From Thermoleophilia bacterium (lineage in GTDB: Bacteria; Actinomycetota; Thermoleophilia; Gaiellales; Gaiellaceae), in NCBI GenBank assembly GCA_023382435.1, contig JAHDVS010000007.1, forward strand, positions 1 to 64,000: 64,000 nt of DNA. Direction: 5' to 3'. Made by a program: the position numbers and the translations under genes. The notes below the pieces were generated by a model that ran no database searches, was not told the origin of the DNA, and saw only the letters and a program-made list of their open reading frames with translations. The number at the start of each line of letters is the position of its first letter. Positions within the stretch are counted from its first letter, which is position 1. Shown piece by piece: positions 16,490 to 24,137 of the stretch.

Positions 16490-17402
16490 GCTGAAGCGTG
16501 CAGCCGTGATCGGCACCGGCACGATGGGCCCCGGCATGGGGGCGGTGCTCGCCCGGGCCGGACTCGTGACGGCGCTCTACGACGTGAGCGCCGAGCAGCT
16601 CGAGCGGGCCAAGGAAGGCGCCAAGCTCGCGCAGGGGGTGCTCGACCGGCTCGAGACGCCCTCCGTCGCCGGCGGCTCGCTGCGCTTCGAGACCGACCTC
16701 GCGGCCGCGCTCGCCGGCGCCGGGATCGTGATCGAGGCCGTCCCCGAGCGGCTCGAGCTGAAGCACGAGGTGTTCCGGGCATTCGAGCAACACGTCGCGG
16801 CCGACGCGATCCTCGCGTCGAACACATCGGGGATCCCGATCACGAAGATCGCCGAGGCCTGCTCGAGCCCGGAGCGCGTCGTCGGCATGCACTGGTCGAA
16901 CCCGCCGCACCTGATCCCGATGATCGAGGTGATCCCGGGGGAGCGCACCGCGCAGAGCATCGTCGACGCGACCTGCGAGCTCGTGCGGGGGGTCGGCTAC
17001 CACCCGGTCGTCGAGCGCGAGGTGCCCGGCTTCGTCGAGAACCGGATCCTCTACGCGATCATGCGCGAGTGCCTCGACCTCGTCGACCGCGGCATCATCG
17101 ACCCCGAGGGGCTCGACCTCAACGTCAGGTGGGGGATCGGCTACAAGCTCGCCGTGATCGGCCCGATGGAGCTGCTCGACATGGCCGGCCTCGACATCTA
17201 CAACGCGGTCGGCTCGTACCTGAACGGGGATCTCTCCACCTCGGGCGAGGTCTCCTCGACGATCCGCGAGCTGATCGACCAGGGCCGCCTCGGCATGAAG
17301 ACCGGCGGCGGCATCTACGACTACACGCCGGAGCAGGTCACCGAGCTGCGCGCGCGGCGGGCTGCGAAGCTCGTCGCCGTGCGCAAGGCGCTCGAGACCT
17401 AG
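16482..17402 (+). CDS. 3-hydroxyacyl-CoA dehydrogenase family, probable FHMPC dehydrogenase
   Basis: A 306-residue protein: Rossmann motif GTGTMG at residues 11-16, catalytic-type H137 in GMHWSNPPHLIPMIEV, and a C-terminal helical domain (VPGFVENRILYAIMREC, GPMELLDMAGLDIY). The WSNPPH form replaces the FFNP of true hydroxyacyl-CoA enzymes, and it matches what I recall of the Mesorhizobium 5-formyl-3-hydroxy-2-methylpyridine-4-carboxylate dehydrogenase. That enzyme oxidises the aldehyde to the dicarboxylate used by the decarboxylase. AAGGAGG precedes the GTG start, which lies inside the end of the molybdenum subunit gene. Confidence 0.78.
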   Translation: MAELKRAAVIGTGTMGPGMGAVLARAGLVTALYDVSAEQLERAKEGAKLAQGVLDRLETPSVAGGSLRFETDLAAALAGAGIVIEAVPERLELKHEVFRAFEQHVAADAILASNTSGIPITKIAEACSSPERVVGMHWSNPPHLIPMIEVIPGERTAQSIVDATCELVRGVGYHPVVEREVPGFVENRILYAIMRECLDLVDRGIIDPEGLDLNVRWGIGYKLAVIGPMELLDMAGLDIYNAVGSYLNGDLSTSGEVSSTIRELIDQGRLGMKTGGGIYDYTPEQVTELRARRAAKLVAVRKALET

Positions 17403-17419
17403 ACGGGAGGGGGTTCGCT

Positions 17420-18175
17420 GTGAAGATCTGGTTCCTCGACAACGGCTCGATCGTGATCGACCACGCCCAACTCCAGTGGAACATCGGCGGCGGCACGGCC
17501 GTTCGGATCCCCTCCTACGGGCTCCTGATCGAGCACGACGAGGGCCTGTTCCTGTTCGATACCGGCTTCGATCTCGAGCACACGAACCGCGTGCTCCCCT
17601 TCGAGCTGCCCGAGCAGACGCCGGAGCAGACGATCCCGGCCCAGCTCGAGCTGTGCGGCTTCCGCCCGGCGGACGTGACGGCGCTCGTCAACTCGCACCT
17701 GCACTTCGACCACGTCGGCGGCAACAAGCACTTCGCCGGCACCGGGATCAGGAACCTCGTCCACGCACGCGAGATCGCGCAGGCGCGCAACTGCGAGCCG
17801 TTCGAGCACCTCGGTTACTCCGACCGCACCTGGGACCACGAGGGCGCGAGCCTCGTTCCCGTCAGCGGGGATTTCGAGCTCGCGACGGGCCTCACGCTGT
17901 ACGAGACGCCGGGGCACACCGTCGGCCATTACTCGCTGCTCGCCGAGCCGGCCTCGGGGGCGAAGCCGATGCTGTTCGCGTTCGACGTCGTCTACAACCA
18001 GGAGGCCTACGGCAAAGGCATCCAGCCGGGCTTCCACATCGATCCGGTGGCCGGGGTGCGCTCGATCCGTCGGATCAAGGCGCTTGCCGAGGGGCACGGC
18101 GCCGACGTGTACTTCTCCCACGACATGGACGCGTGGCACACCTACCGCCACGCTCCCGACTGCTACGACGTGTAA
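17420..18175 (+). CDS. 4-pyridoxolactonase (metallo-beta-lactamase fold)
   Basis: A 251-residue MBL-fold hydrolase with NSHLHFDHVGGNKHF (H93, H95, D97, H98), a TPGHTVGHYS second histidine block and a late SHDMDAWHTYR. The segments VLPFELPEQ, NCEPFEHLGYSDRTW, FHIDPVAGVRSIRR and SHDMD agree closely with what I recall of Mesorhizobium 4-pyridoxolactonase, well beyond general lactonase similarity. The reaction opens 4-pyridoxolactone to 4-pyridoxic acid with zinc. A GGGAGGGGG ribosome site lies a few bases before the GTG start. It is preceded by the FHMPC dehydrogenase gene and followed by pyridoxal dehydrogenase. Confidence 0.85.
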   Translation: MKIWFLDNGSIVIDHAQLQWNIGGGTAVRIPSYGLLIEHDEGLFLFDTGFDLEHTNRVLPFELPEQTPEQTIPAQLELCGFRPADVTALVNSHLHFDHVGGNKHFAGTGIRNLVHAREIAQARNCEPFEHLGYSDRTWDHEGASLVPVSGDFELATGLTLYETPGHTVGHYSLLAEPASGAKPMLFAFDVVYNQEAYGKGIQPGFHIDPVAGVRSIRRIKALAEGHGADVYFSHDMDAWHTYRHAPDCYDV

Positions 18176-18185
18176 CGACCCCATC

Positions 18186-18213
18186 CACGTAGGGGCGAGG
18201 CCTGCCTCGCCCG
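18186..18213 (+). repeat. REP-like palindromic repeat, copy 1
   Basis: A 28-base element beginning CACGTAGGGGCG forms a nine-base stem with a two-base centre. A second copy lies in the opposite orientation 3.5 kb downstream. The four differences between copies fall in two stem pairs and preserve pairing. It sits in the gap between the lactonase and dehydrogenase genes. Confidence 0.7.
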
Positions 18214-18234
18214 GCTATCAGCGAGGAGGCGACG

Positions 18235-18972
18235 ATGGGCAAGATGGAAGGAAGGGTCGCGATCGTCACGGGCGCCGCGCAGGGCATCGGGCGCGCGGTC
18301 GCGCGGAAGCTGGCCGCGGAGGGCGCGACGGTCGTCTGCGCCGACCAGAACGGCGACGGTGCCGGGCAGGCCGCGGCGGAGCTCCCGGGCGCGACCGCGA
18401 CCCGGGCGGACGTCTCGCGGCCCGACGACGTGCAGCGTCTCGTCGACGAGACGCTGACCGCGCACGGCAAGGTGGACGCGCTTGCGCACGTCGCGGCGGT
18501 CGTCCCGTTCACGGCGTGGGACGACATCGACTTCGAGGAGTGGCGGCGGATCATGTCCGTCAACCTCGACGGGACGTATCTCGTGAACCGCGCCGTCTAC
18601 GGGCCCATGCGGGAGGCCGGGTACGGGCGGATCGTCAACATCTGCTCGAACGTCGTCCTCGCCGGCACGCCGAACCTCGCCCACTATGTCGCCTCGAAGG
18701 GCGGTGTGCTCGCGTTCACGCGGGCGCTCGCACGCGAGATCGGCAAGCACGGCATCACCGTCAACTCGGTCGCGCCCGGCCTGACGGCGTCGGAGGGTGC
18801 GCTCGCGAGCCCGCACAAGGAGGCGTTCGAGTTCGTGCAGATGCTCCAGTGCATCCCGCGCCGCGGCGAGCCCTCCGACATCGCGCCGTCGGTCGCGTTC
18901 CTGCTCTCCGAGGAGGCCGGCTGGGTCACCGGGCAGATGCTCGTGGCCGACGCCGGGATGACCCATAACTGA
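18235..18972 (+). CDS. Pyridoxal 4-dehydrogenase (SDR family)
   Basis: A 245-residue short-chain dehydrogenase with TGAAQGIG at residues 12-19 and the catalytic S138, Y151 and K155. VPFTAWDDIDFEEWRRIM, LAGTPNLAHYVASKGGV and SPHKEAFEFVQMLQ agree with my recollection of the NAD-dependent pyridoxal 4-dehydrogenase of Mesorhizobium, not only with generic SDRs. It oxidises the hemiacetal form of pyridoxal to 4-pyridoxolactone, the substrate of the lactonase encoded just upstream. GAGGAGG precedes the ATG. The stop overlaps the following gene as TGATG. Confidence 0.85.
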   Translation: MGKMEGRVAIVTGAAQGIGRAVARKLAAEGATVVCADQNGDGAGQAAAELPGATATRADVSRPDDVQRLVDETLTAHGKVDALAHVAAVVPFTAWDDIDFEEWRRIMSVNLDGTYLVNRAVYGPMREAGYGRIVNICSNVVLAGTPNLAHYVASKGGVLAFTRALAREIGKHGITVNSVAPGLTASEGALASPHKEAFEFVQMLQCIPRRGEPSDIAPSVAFLLSEEAGWVTGQMLVADAGMTHN

Positions 18973-19370
18973 TGGCCGCGATCGACGTCACCCGCGCGGG
19001 CGCGATCCTCGCCGTCGCCGACGCCGAGCGCTCGCTCGCGTTCTACCGCGATCTGCTCGGCTTCCGGGTCGACGCGACGTTCGACGACCCGCCGTACGCG
19101 ATCCTCTCGCTCGCTGGCACACGGCTGTCGCTCGCCGAGCAGGGCCACAGGTCGCCGGACCACGACGTGGTGCTGGCAGCGCCCGCCGACCCGACCCGGC
19201 CGGCCGCCATGCTCGTGCTCGAGGTGGCCGACGCCCGCGCCGCCCACGCGGCTCTCGAGGCCGCCGGCGCCGACTTCGTCGCTCCGCTCTTCTCGCCGCC
19301 CTGGGGCGGCCACCGGTTCTTCGTCCGCGACCCGGATGGCTTCCTGGTCGAGCTCGAGGAGCTCGCGTGA
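18972..19370 (+). CDS. VOC-superfamily (glyoxalase/dioxygenase-fold) protein
   Basis: A 132-residue single vicinal-oxygen-chelate unit: ILAVADAERSLAFYRDLLGF opens it and FFVRDPDGFLVELEELA closes it with the metal-site glutamate. The family includes glyoxalases, extradiol dioxygenases and epimerases. It is coupled to the pyridoxal dehydrogenase gene by TGATG and to the alcohol dehydrogenase gene by a four-base overlap. It could handle a later step of B6 breakdown or a reactive aldehyde. No specific substrate can be given. Confidence 0.75.
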   Translation: MAAIDVTRAGAILAVADAERSLAFYRDLLGFRVDATFDDPPYAILSLAGTRLSLAEQGHRSPDHDVVLAAPADPTRPAAMLVLEVADARAAHAALEAAGADFVAPLFSPPWGGHRFFVRDPDGFLVELEELA

Positions 19371-20398
19371 GAGCCGTCGTTCTGCACGGGCCCGGCGACG
19401 TCCGCGTTGACGAGGTCGACGGTCCCACCCTGCTCGAGCCGGGGGACGCGATCGTCGAGGTGACCGCGACCGCGATCTGCGGCGCCGACCTGTTCCCCTA
19501 CCACGGGCTAACGCCCGGATTCGAGCCCGGCACCGTGCTCGGGCACGAGTTCGTCGGGATCGTCCGCGAGGTCGGGCCCGCGGTCGAGCGGATCCTGCCC
19601 GGCCAGCGCGTCGTCAACGGGTCGATGACCCGGGACGGGACGTGCGCGTACTGCCGGCTCGGCCTCCCGACCCAGTGCGAGGGCCGCTCGCTGTTCGGTT
19701 ACTCGGGCGTCTATCCGAGGCTCGACGGCGGGCAGGCCGAGCTGGTGCGGATCCCGCGCGCCGACCTCGTGCTCGAGCCGCTCCCCGACTCCGTCTCCGA
19801 CGAGGCCGGGGTCTTCGTCGCGGACATCCTCCCCACCGGCTGGGGCGCCGTCGTGCGTGGCGGTGTCGAGGCGGGCGACACGGTCTGCGTCGTCGGCTGC
19901 GGGCCGGTCGGGCTGATGGCGATCCTCGCCGCCGTCCACCACGGCGCCCGCGTGCTCGCGGTGGACGGGATCGAGACCCGGCGCGCGCTCGCCGCCTCGC
20001 TCGGCGCGGAGGCGCTCGACCCGGAGCAGGCGGCGGACGGGGTCGCGCAGGCAACGGGCGGGCTCGGCGCCGATGTCGTCATCGAGGCGGCCGGCTCGCA
20101 GGAAGCGCTCGACGCGGCGCTCCGCCTCGCCCGCGGCCGCGGCACCGTCTCGGTCGTGGGCGCGCACTTCGAGCCCGACTACCCGCTCGACAACCTGCAC
20201 ATGTTCGAGCACGAGCTCACGCTCAGGTTCACGATCGGCGACCCGACGAACGACCGGGTGCGGCTGCTCGAACTGCTCGCCGCCGGCGCGATCGACCCGG
20301 CGGCGATCGTCACGCACCGGCTCCCGCTCGCCGACGCGGCCGAGGCCTACCGCCTGTTCGACGCCCGCGAGGCGACGAAAGTTGTCCTCACCCCCTGA
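19367..20398 (+). CDS. Zinc-type medium-chain alcohol dehydrogenase
   Basis: A 343-residue MDR protein. ICGADLF has the catalytic-zinc cysteine, GHEFVG the His-Glu pair, and VVGCGPVGLMA the NAD loop. The structural-zinc loop CAYCRLGLPTQC has three of the usual four cysteines. In the B6 pathway an alcohol at C5 of 4-pyridoxate must be oxidised to the aldehyde. Mesorhizobium uses a membrane flavoprotein for that, and no such gene is in this cluster, so this enzyme is the best candidate. That is inference; pyridoxine oxidation is another possibility. Confidence 0.8.
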   Translation: MRAVVLHGPGDVRVDEVDGPTLLEPGDAIVEVTATAICGADLFPYHGLTPGFEPGTVLGHEFVGIVREVGPAVERILPGQRVVNGSMTRDGTCAYCRLGLPTQCEGRSLFGYSGVYPRLDGGQAELVRIPRADLVLEPLPDSVSDEAGVFVADILPTGWGAVVRGGVEAGDTVCVVGCGPVGLMAILAAVHHGARVLAVDGIETRRALAASLGAEALDPEQAADGVAQATGGLGADVVIEAAGSQEALDAALRLARGRGTVSVVGAHFEPDYPLDNLHMFEHELTLRFTIGDPTNDRVRLLELLAAGAIDPAAIVTHRLPLADAAEAYRLFDAREATKVVLTP

Positions 20399-20414
20399 GG
20401 CCGCCGACCGGTGG

Positions 20415-21299
20415 ATGGGCGCGGGCACGGCCGCGCTCGTCGCGACGCCGATCCTGCTCTGGGGGACCGCCTACGTCGCCACGGACGTCGGCGCCCGGCA
20501 CTCGAGCGACCTCGTCTTCTCGGCGGTGAGGACGGCGCCGGCGGGGCTCCTGCTCCTGGCGGTGGCGGCGCTCGCCGGCTCACGGCTGCCCCGGGGGCGC
20601 GAGCTCTGGTGGGCGTTCTCGTCGGGGCTCCTGATCGTCGTCGTCTTCGTCGCGACGCTGACGGCCGGAGTCAGCCTCGCCGGCGCCGGCAACGCCGCCG
20701 TGCTGACGAACACGGCTCCGTTCTTCGTCCTCGTCTTCGCCCGGATCGTGCTCGGCGAGCGGGTCTCGCCGCTCGCAGCGGCGGGAGTCGCCGTGGGCTT
20801 CGCGGGCGTGGTGCTGATGGTCTGGCCCCAGCTCGGCGTCGGGGACGGCCGGGGCGACCTCGCGCTCGGGGTCGCGCTCAGCCTCGTCTCGGCAGCGGGC
20901 TGGGCCGCGGGAACGCTCGTCGTCAAGTGGCTGCTCGAGCGCCGGCCCGGGCTCGAGATGATCGGCTTTGCCGCGGCGCAGTACCTGACGGGGGCAGTGG
21001 TGCTGGCCGCGCTCGGCCTCGGGCTCGAGGGGGCGGGCGCCACCGAGTGGTCATCGGGCGAGCTGTGGGCCTCGGTCGCCTGGCTCGCGGCAGGCGTCTC
21101 GGCGGTCGCGATGATCGCCTTCTACGCGGCGCTCAGGCGCCTGTCCGCGACGCGGATCACGGCGACGCTGTTTCTCGTTCCCGCGGTCGCCGTGCTCGTC
21201 GAGCTCGCCCGGGGCAATGTCCCCGAAAGCGTCGTCCTCGCCGGAATGGCGCTGGCCGTGGTCGGCGTCGCGGCCGTCAACCGCGGCGGGGTCGCATGA
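20415..21299 (+). CDS. EamA/DMT-family transporter
   Basis: A 294-residue membrane protein with about ten hydrophobic helices in two EamA repeats; PFFVLVFARIVLGERVSPLAAAGVAVGFAGV marks the end of the first. The family exports or imports small metabolites by proton coupling. It follows the alcohol dehydrogenase gene by 16 bases and its stop overlaps the lipoprotein gene, so it is in the same transcript. It may move a B6 vitamer or export a pathway intermediate. The ATG is the first good start after the preceding stop. Confidence 0.8.
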   Translation: MGAGTAALVATPILLWGTAYVATDVGARHSSDLVFSAVRTAPAGLLLLAVAALAGSRLPRGRELWWAFSSGLLIVVVFVATLTAGVSLAGAGNAAVLTNTAPFFVLVFARIVLGERVSPLAAAGVAVGFAGVVLMVWPQLGVGDGRGDLALGVALSLVSAAGWAAGTLVVKWLLERRPGLEMIGFAAAQYLTGAVVLAALGLGLEGAGATEWSSGELWASVAWLAAGVSAVAMIAFYAALRRLSATRITATLFLVPAVAVLVELARGNVPESVVLAGMALAVVGVAAVNRGGVA

Positions 21300-21637
21300 G
21301 CTGCCGGGCCGCTCTCCTCGCGGCCGCGCTGCTCGCCGTGGTCGCCGCCTGCGGCGGGCACGCTGACACGCCCGGGGCGGCCGCGGCCGCGCTGCGCGAG
21401 CGCCTCGAGGCCCGCGACCTGTCGATCAGATCGATCGCCTGCCTCGACAGCGGCCTCGAGCTCGAGGGCGCGACCTCGTACCGCTGCACGGTCAACTTCG
21501 GCGACCCGCACCTCGTCCCCTACTGCATCGCGCTGCTCGACAGCGGCGCCGCCACCGACCGCGAGCGGCCCGGCCTTCGCTGCTACCCGCCCGAGGAGGA
21601 GCAGCGCTACCGTGAGAACGCCTGGCTCGAGCCGTAG
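21296..21637 (+). CDS. Small lipoprotein of unknown function
   Basis: A 113-residue protein with a clear export signal ending LAVVAACGG, where C19 would carry the lipid. The mature part has four more cysteines (IACLDS, YRCTVNF, PYCIALL, RCYPPE), suggesting two disulfides in an extracytoplasmic domain. It starts by ATGA overlap with the transporter gene and is the last gene of the plus-strand run. I do not recognise the family. Confidence 0.6.
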   Translation: MSCRAALLAAALLAVVAACGGHADTPGAAAAALRERLEARDLSIRSIACLDSGLELEGATSYRCTVNFGDPHLVPYCIALLDSGAATDRERPGLRCYPPEEEQRYRENAWLEP

Positions 21638-21692
21638 GAGCCGGACCGGTCCGGCCCGCAACCCGTCTCGTTGCCCGGTGCTCGCGCCGTTT

Positions 21693-21720
21693 CGGGCGGG
21701 ACAGGTCCCGCCCCTACGTG
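21693..21720 (-). repeat. REP-like palindromic repeat, copy 2 (inverted)
   Basis: Read on the minus strand it begins CACGTAGGGGCG, as does copy 1, and forms the same nine-base stem. It lies between two convergent genes and could also end transcription there. Differences from copy 1 are compensatory. Confidence 0.7.
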
Positions 21721-22238
21721 CCGAGGCCGTGCGCCTCCTCGAACCCGGGGCCGCCCGTGTCCTCGACCCAGTAGCGGCGCGCCCAGCCGACACCCTGCCA
21801 CGTCCTCATCGTCTCGGGCTCGATCGAGAACAGCCAGCGCGGCTGGTCGAGCGTGGACTCGAGGTAGGAGGGGCCGTTCGGCCCCAGGTAGCGCACCGAC
21901 ATCCGGGTCGCGATCTCGACCCAGCGCCCGCCCGTGTTCGGGCGCTCGACGAGCTCCGCCCGGCCGCGGCCGATCACCTTCTCGAGCGTGTCGAGCAGGT
22001 CGATCACGAATCCGACCCGACCGTCCCGCTCGAGGTGGAAGGCCCACTCGGAGCGCGCGCGGGGGATCACCCAGAAGCGGCCACCCGACCACTCGTGCCA
22101 GACCGGCACCACGTAGGGGAAACCGTCGGCGTCGAGGCAGCCGAGCCGCATCACGAGCCCGCGCTCGAGGAACGCGTCGAGATCCTCGGGGCTCATCTGC
22201 CCGAGCTTGCCGCGCCACTCCTGCCCGGACTCGCTCAC
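21714..22238 (-). CDS. PNPOx-like split-barrel flavoprotein
   Basis: A 174-residue pyridoxamine-phosphate-oxidase-fold protein. RLGCLDADGFPYVVPVWHEW and the GRFWVIPRARSEWA strand are typical of the FMN/F420-binding split barrel, and VGFVIDLLDTLEKVIGRGRAEL follows. Members include F420-dependent reductases and general-stress flavoproteins; true PdxH motifs are not evident, so the name should not be read as B6 synthesis. It starts by a GTGA overlap with the metallohydrolase gene and ends the minus-strand operon. Confidence 0.7.
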   Translation of the reverse strand: MSESGQEWRGKLGQMSPEDLDAFLERGLVMRLGCLDADGFPYVVPVWHEWSGGRFWVIPRARSEWAFHLERDGRVGFVIDLLDTLEKVIGRGRAELVERPNTGGRWVEIATRMSVRYLGPNGPSYLESTLDQPRWLFSIEPETMRTWQGVGWARRYWVEDTGGPGFEEAHGLGT

Positions 22239-22990
22239 CACGCCCCAACCATCTGCTCGGGGACGAGCAGCCGATCGAGCACCTCGTTGGCACGCTCGAT
22301 GTGGCGCTGTCCACCGGCGAGGCACACGTTCATGTGGCCGGGGAGTAGCGCGTCGACCCCGAGGCCGCGCAGCGAGCGCAGCGACGCGATCAGGCGGTCG
22401 AGGCGGCAGTCGTGGATCGCCTGGAGCATGACCTTGCCCCCGAAGAAGACGACGTCGCCGGCGAACAGGGCGCGTCGCCCGTCGTGCTCCAGGAGCAGCG
22501 ACACGTGCCCGTCGCAGTGGCCCGGCGTGTCGAGCACGGACAGCTCGAGCTCCCCCACGCGCACGCGGGCGCCCGCGACGAGCTCGACGTCGACCGGGCA
22601 GGACTCGTAGCGGTAGTCGGGTGGGTAGATCCCGGCCGTCTTCGCGACCGTGATCGACGTGCCCTCCTCGTCCCCCTCGCGCAGGTAGCGGGCCGTCTCC
22701 GCCGAGATGTAGACGGCGGGCCGCTCGCCGAGCAGGCGGCGCATCCGGGCCGCCCCGCCCGCGTGGTCGCCGTGGGCGTGGGTCAGGATCAGGTGGCGGA
22801 TCCGCGCCGGATCGAAGCCGTCCTCGCGGACGCGCTCGAGGATCGCCTCCGCGCCCATCCCCGAGCCGACGTCGACGAGCGCGAGCTCCTCTCCCCCGTC
22901 GAGGAGGTAGACGTGACAATCGAAGGGATCGGTCAGGTCGAAGCCGAGGCTGCCCGAGCCGACGATGTGGATCCTCTCCGCCAGCCGCAC
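22235..22990 (-). CDS. MBL-fold metallohydrolase
   Basis: A 251-residue metallo-beta-lactamase-fold protein: LILTHAHGDHAGGAARM has the zinc ligands, DTPGHCDGHVSLL the third histidine, FAGDVVFFGG the bridging aspartate, and LLPGHMN the last. Glyoxalase-II, lactonase and thioesterase activities all occur in this family. It begins with GTG 47 bases after the LeuB-like gene and is coupled to the flavoprotein gene. It may hydrolyse a CoA thioester or lactone in the pathway of this operon. Confidence 0.75.
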   Translation of the reverse strand: MRLAERIHIVGSGSLGFDLTDPFDCHVYLLDGGEELALVDVGSGMGAEAILERVREDGFDPARIRHLILTHAHGDHAGGAARMRRLLGERPAVYISAETARYLREGDEEGTSITVAKTAGIYPPDYRYESCPVDVELVAGARVRVGELELSVLDTPGHCDGHVSLLLEHDGRRALFAGDVVFFGGKVMLQAIHDCRLDRLIASLRSLRGLGVDALLPGHMNVCLAGGQRHIERANEVLDRLLVPEQMVGAW

Positions 22991-23037
22991 CGAAGAATCA
23001 TCCCACAGGCGGGGGGTCGGCGGCCAGCCGCCGGCCG

Positions 23038-24012
23038 TCAGAGGGCGGCGAGCACGGCGTCGCCGACCTCGCGCGTCGTCGCGCTGCCGCCCTGGTCGAC
23101 GGGCGGGGCCGCGGCGAGCGCCCGGTCGAGCGCCGAGTCGAGACGCCGCGCCTGCTCCCCGAGCCCGAGCCCGTGCTCGAGCAGGAGCGCCGCCGAGCGC
23201 AGCATCCCGGCCGGGTTCGCGATGCCCCGGCCGGCGATGTCGGGGGCGGAGCCGTGCACCGGCTCGAACAGCCCGGGGCCGGCGTCGCCGAGGCTCGCGG
23301 AGCCGGCGAGGCCGAGCCCGCCGGTGACGGCCGAGGCCTCGTCCGAGAGGATGTCCCCGAACATGTTCTCGGTCAGGATCACGTCGAAGCGCGCGGGCGC
23401 CTGGACGAGCTGCATCGCGCAGTTGTCGACGAGCATGTGGTCGAGCGCGATGTCCGGGTAGCCGGCCGCGACCTCGCCGACGACGCGCCGCCACAGCCGC
23501 GACGTCTCGAGCACGTTTGCCTTGTCGACCGAGGTGACGCGGCCCCGGCGCCGCCGCGCCAGCTCGAACGCGCGCCGGGCGATCCGCTCGACCTGGGCCG
23601 GGTGGTACTCGCACGTGTCGAACGCGGTCCCGTCCGCCCGCACGCCCTTCGCGCCGAAGTAGAGGCCGCCCACGAGCTCCCGCACGATCAGGAGGTCGAT
23701 CTCTCCCCGCCGGGCCGGACGCAGGTTCGCGTAGACGTCGAGGGCGCTGCGCAGGCGCAGCAGCCCCTGTTCGGGGCGGACGCCCGCGGCGTCGAGCGCC
23801 GGGTCGCCGATCGGCCCCTTCAGCACGGCGTCGGCCCCGCGGCAGGCCTCGAGCGTGGCGGCGGGAAGCGGGTTGCCGCCCGCGCGGATCGCCGCGGCAC
23901 CGAACGGGCGCTCGTCGAGCTCGAGCCCGGGCACGAGCGCGAGCAGCACGCGCGTCGCCTCCGCTGTGATCTCCGGGCCGATGCAGTCGCCCGGCAGGAC
24001 GACGACTATCAC
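23038..24012 (-). CDS. leuB: 3-isopropylmalate dehydrogenase-like (beta-decarboxylating)
   Basis: A 324-residue protein of the isocitrate/isopropylmalate dehydrogenase family. LPGDCIGPEI opens it, SVDKANVLETSRLW and DNCAMQLVQ carry substrate and catalytic residues, and LTENMFGDILSDEAS followed by GLFEPVHGSAPDIAG is the LeuB signature. It is somewhat shorter than typical LeuB (about 350). No leuA, leuC or leuD is nearby; the gene lies in a catabolic operon, so tartrate/malate-type activity is possible. The GTG start overlaps the tiny upstream gene by four bases. Confidence 0.75.
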   Translation of the reverse strand: MIVVVLPGDCIGPEITAEATRVLLALVPGLELDERPFGAAAIRAGGNPLPAATLEACRGADAVLKGPIGDPALDAAGVRPEQGLLRLRSALDVYANLRPARRGEIDLLIVRELVGGLYFGAKGVRADGTAFDTCEYHPAQVERIARRAFELARRRRGRVTSVDKANVLETSRLWRRVVGEVAAGYPDIALDHMLVDNCAMQLVQAPARFDVILTENMFGDILSDEASAVTGGLGLAGSASLGDAGPGLFEPVHGSAPDIAGRGIANPAGMLRSAALLLEHGLGLGEQARRLDSALDRALAAAPPVDQGGSATTREVGDAVLAAL

Positions 24013-24137
24013 GCGCCCGCCGCCGGCCGGCGGGAAACGCTCGCCACGTAGGCGAGCGCGTCCTCGAGCGGGACGGCGTCCGCGTACTGCGCCCGGATCG
24101 GACGCACGCGAAGATCGTGCGCCCGCGCGCAGCTCAT
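24009..24137 (-). CDS. 42-residue small protein, ATGA/GTGA coupled
   Basis: A very short frame beginning MSCARAHDLRVRP and ending YVASVSRRPAAGA. Its ATG overlaps the stop of the remnant upstream as ATGA and its stop overlaps the LeuB-like gene as GTGA. Such coupling on both sides suggests it is, or was, translated. It may be the tail of a larger gene lost in the decay seen next to it. No family recognised. Confidence 0.35.
   Translation of the reverse strand: MSCARAHDLRVRPIRAQYADAVPLEDALAYVASVSRRPAAGA

Noticed and set aside
1847-20398. Purine degradation locus (xanthine dehydrogenase, nucleoside importer, ureidoglycine-type aminotransferase)
   Set aside because: No uricase, allantoinase or urate genes; the lactonase, SDR, FHMPC-type dehydrogenase and aldolase fit B6 breakdown instead.
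21714-22238. PNPOx-fold gene as pyridoxamine-phosphate oxidase linked to the B6 locus
   Set aside because: It belongs to the opposite-strand operon, and PdxH-specific motifs are not evident; the fold is shared by many unrelated flavoproteins.
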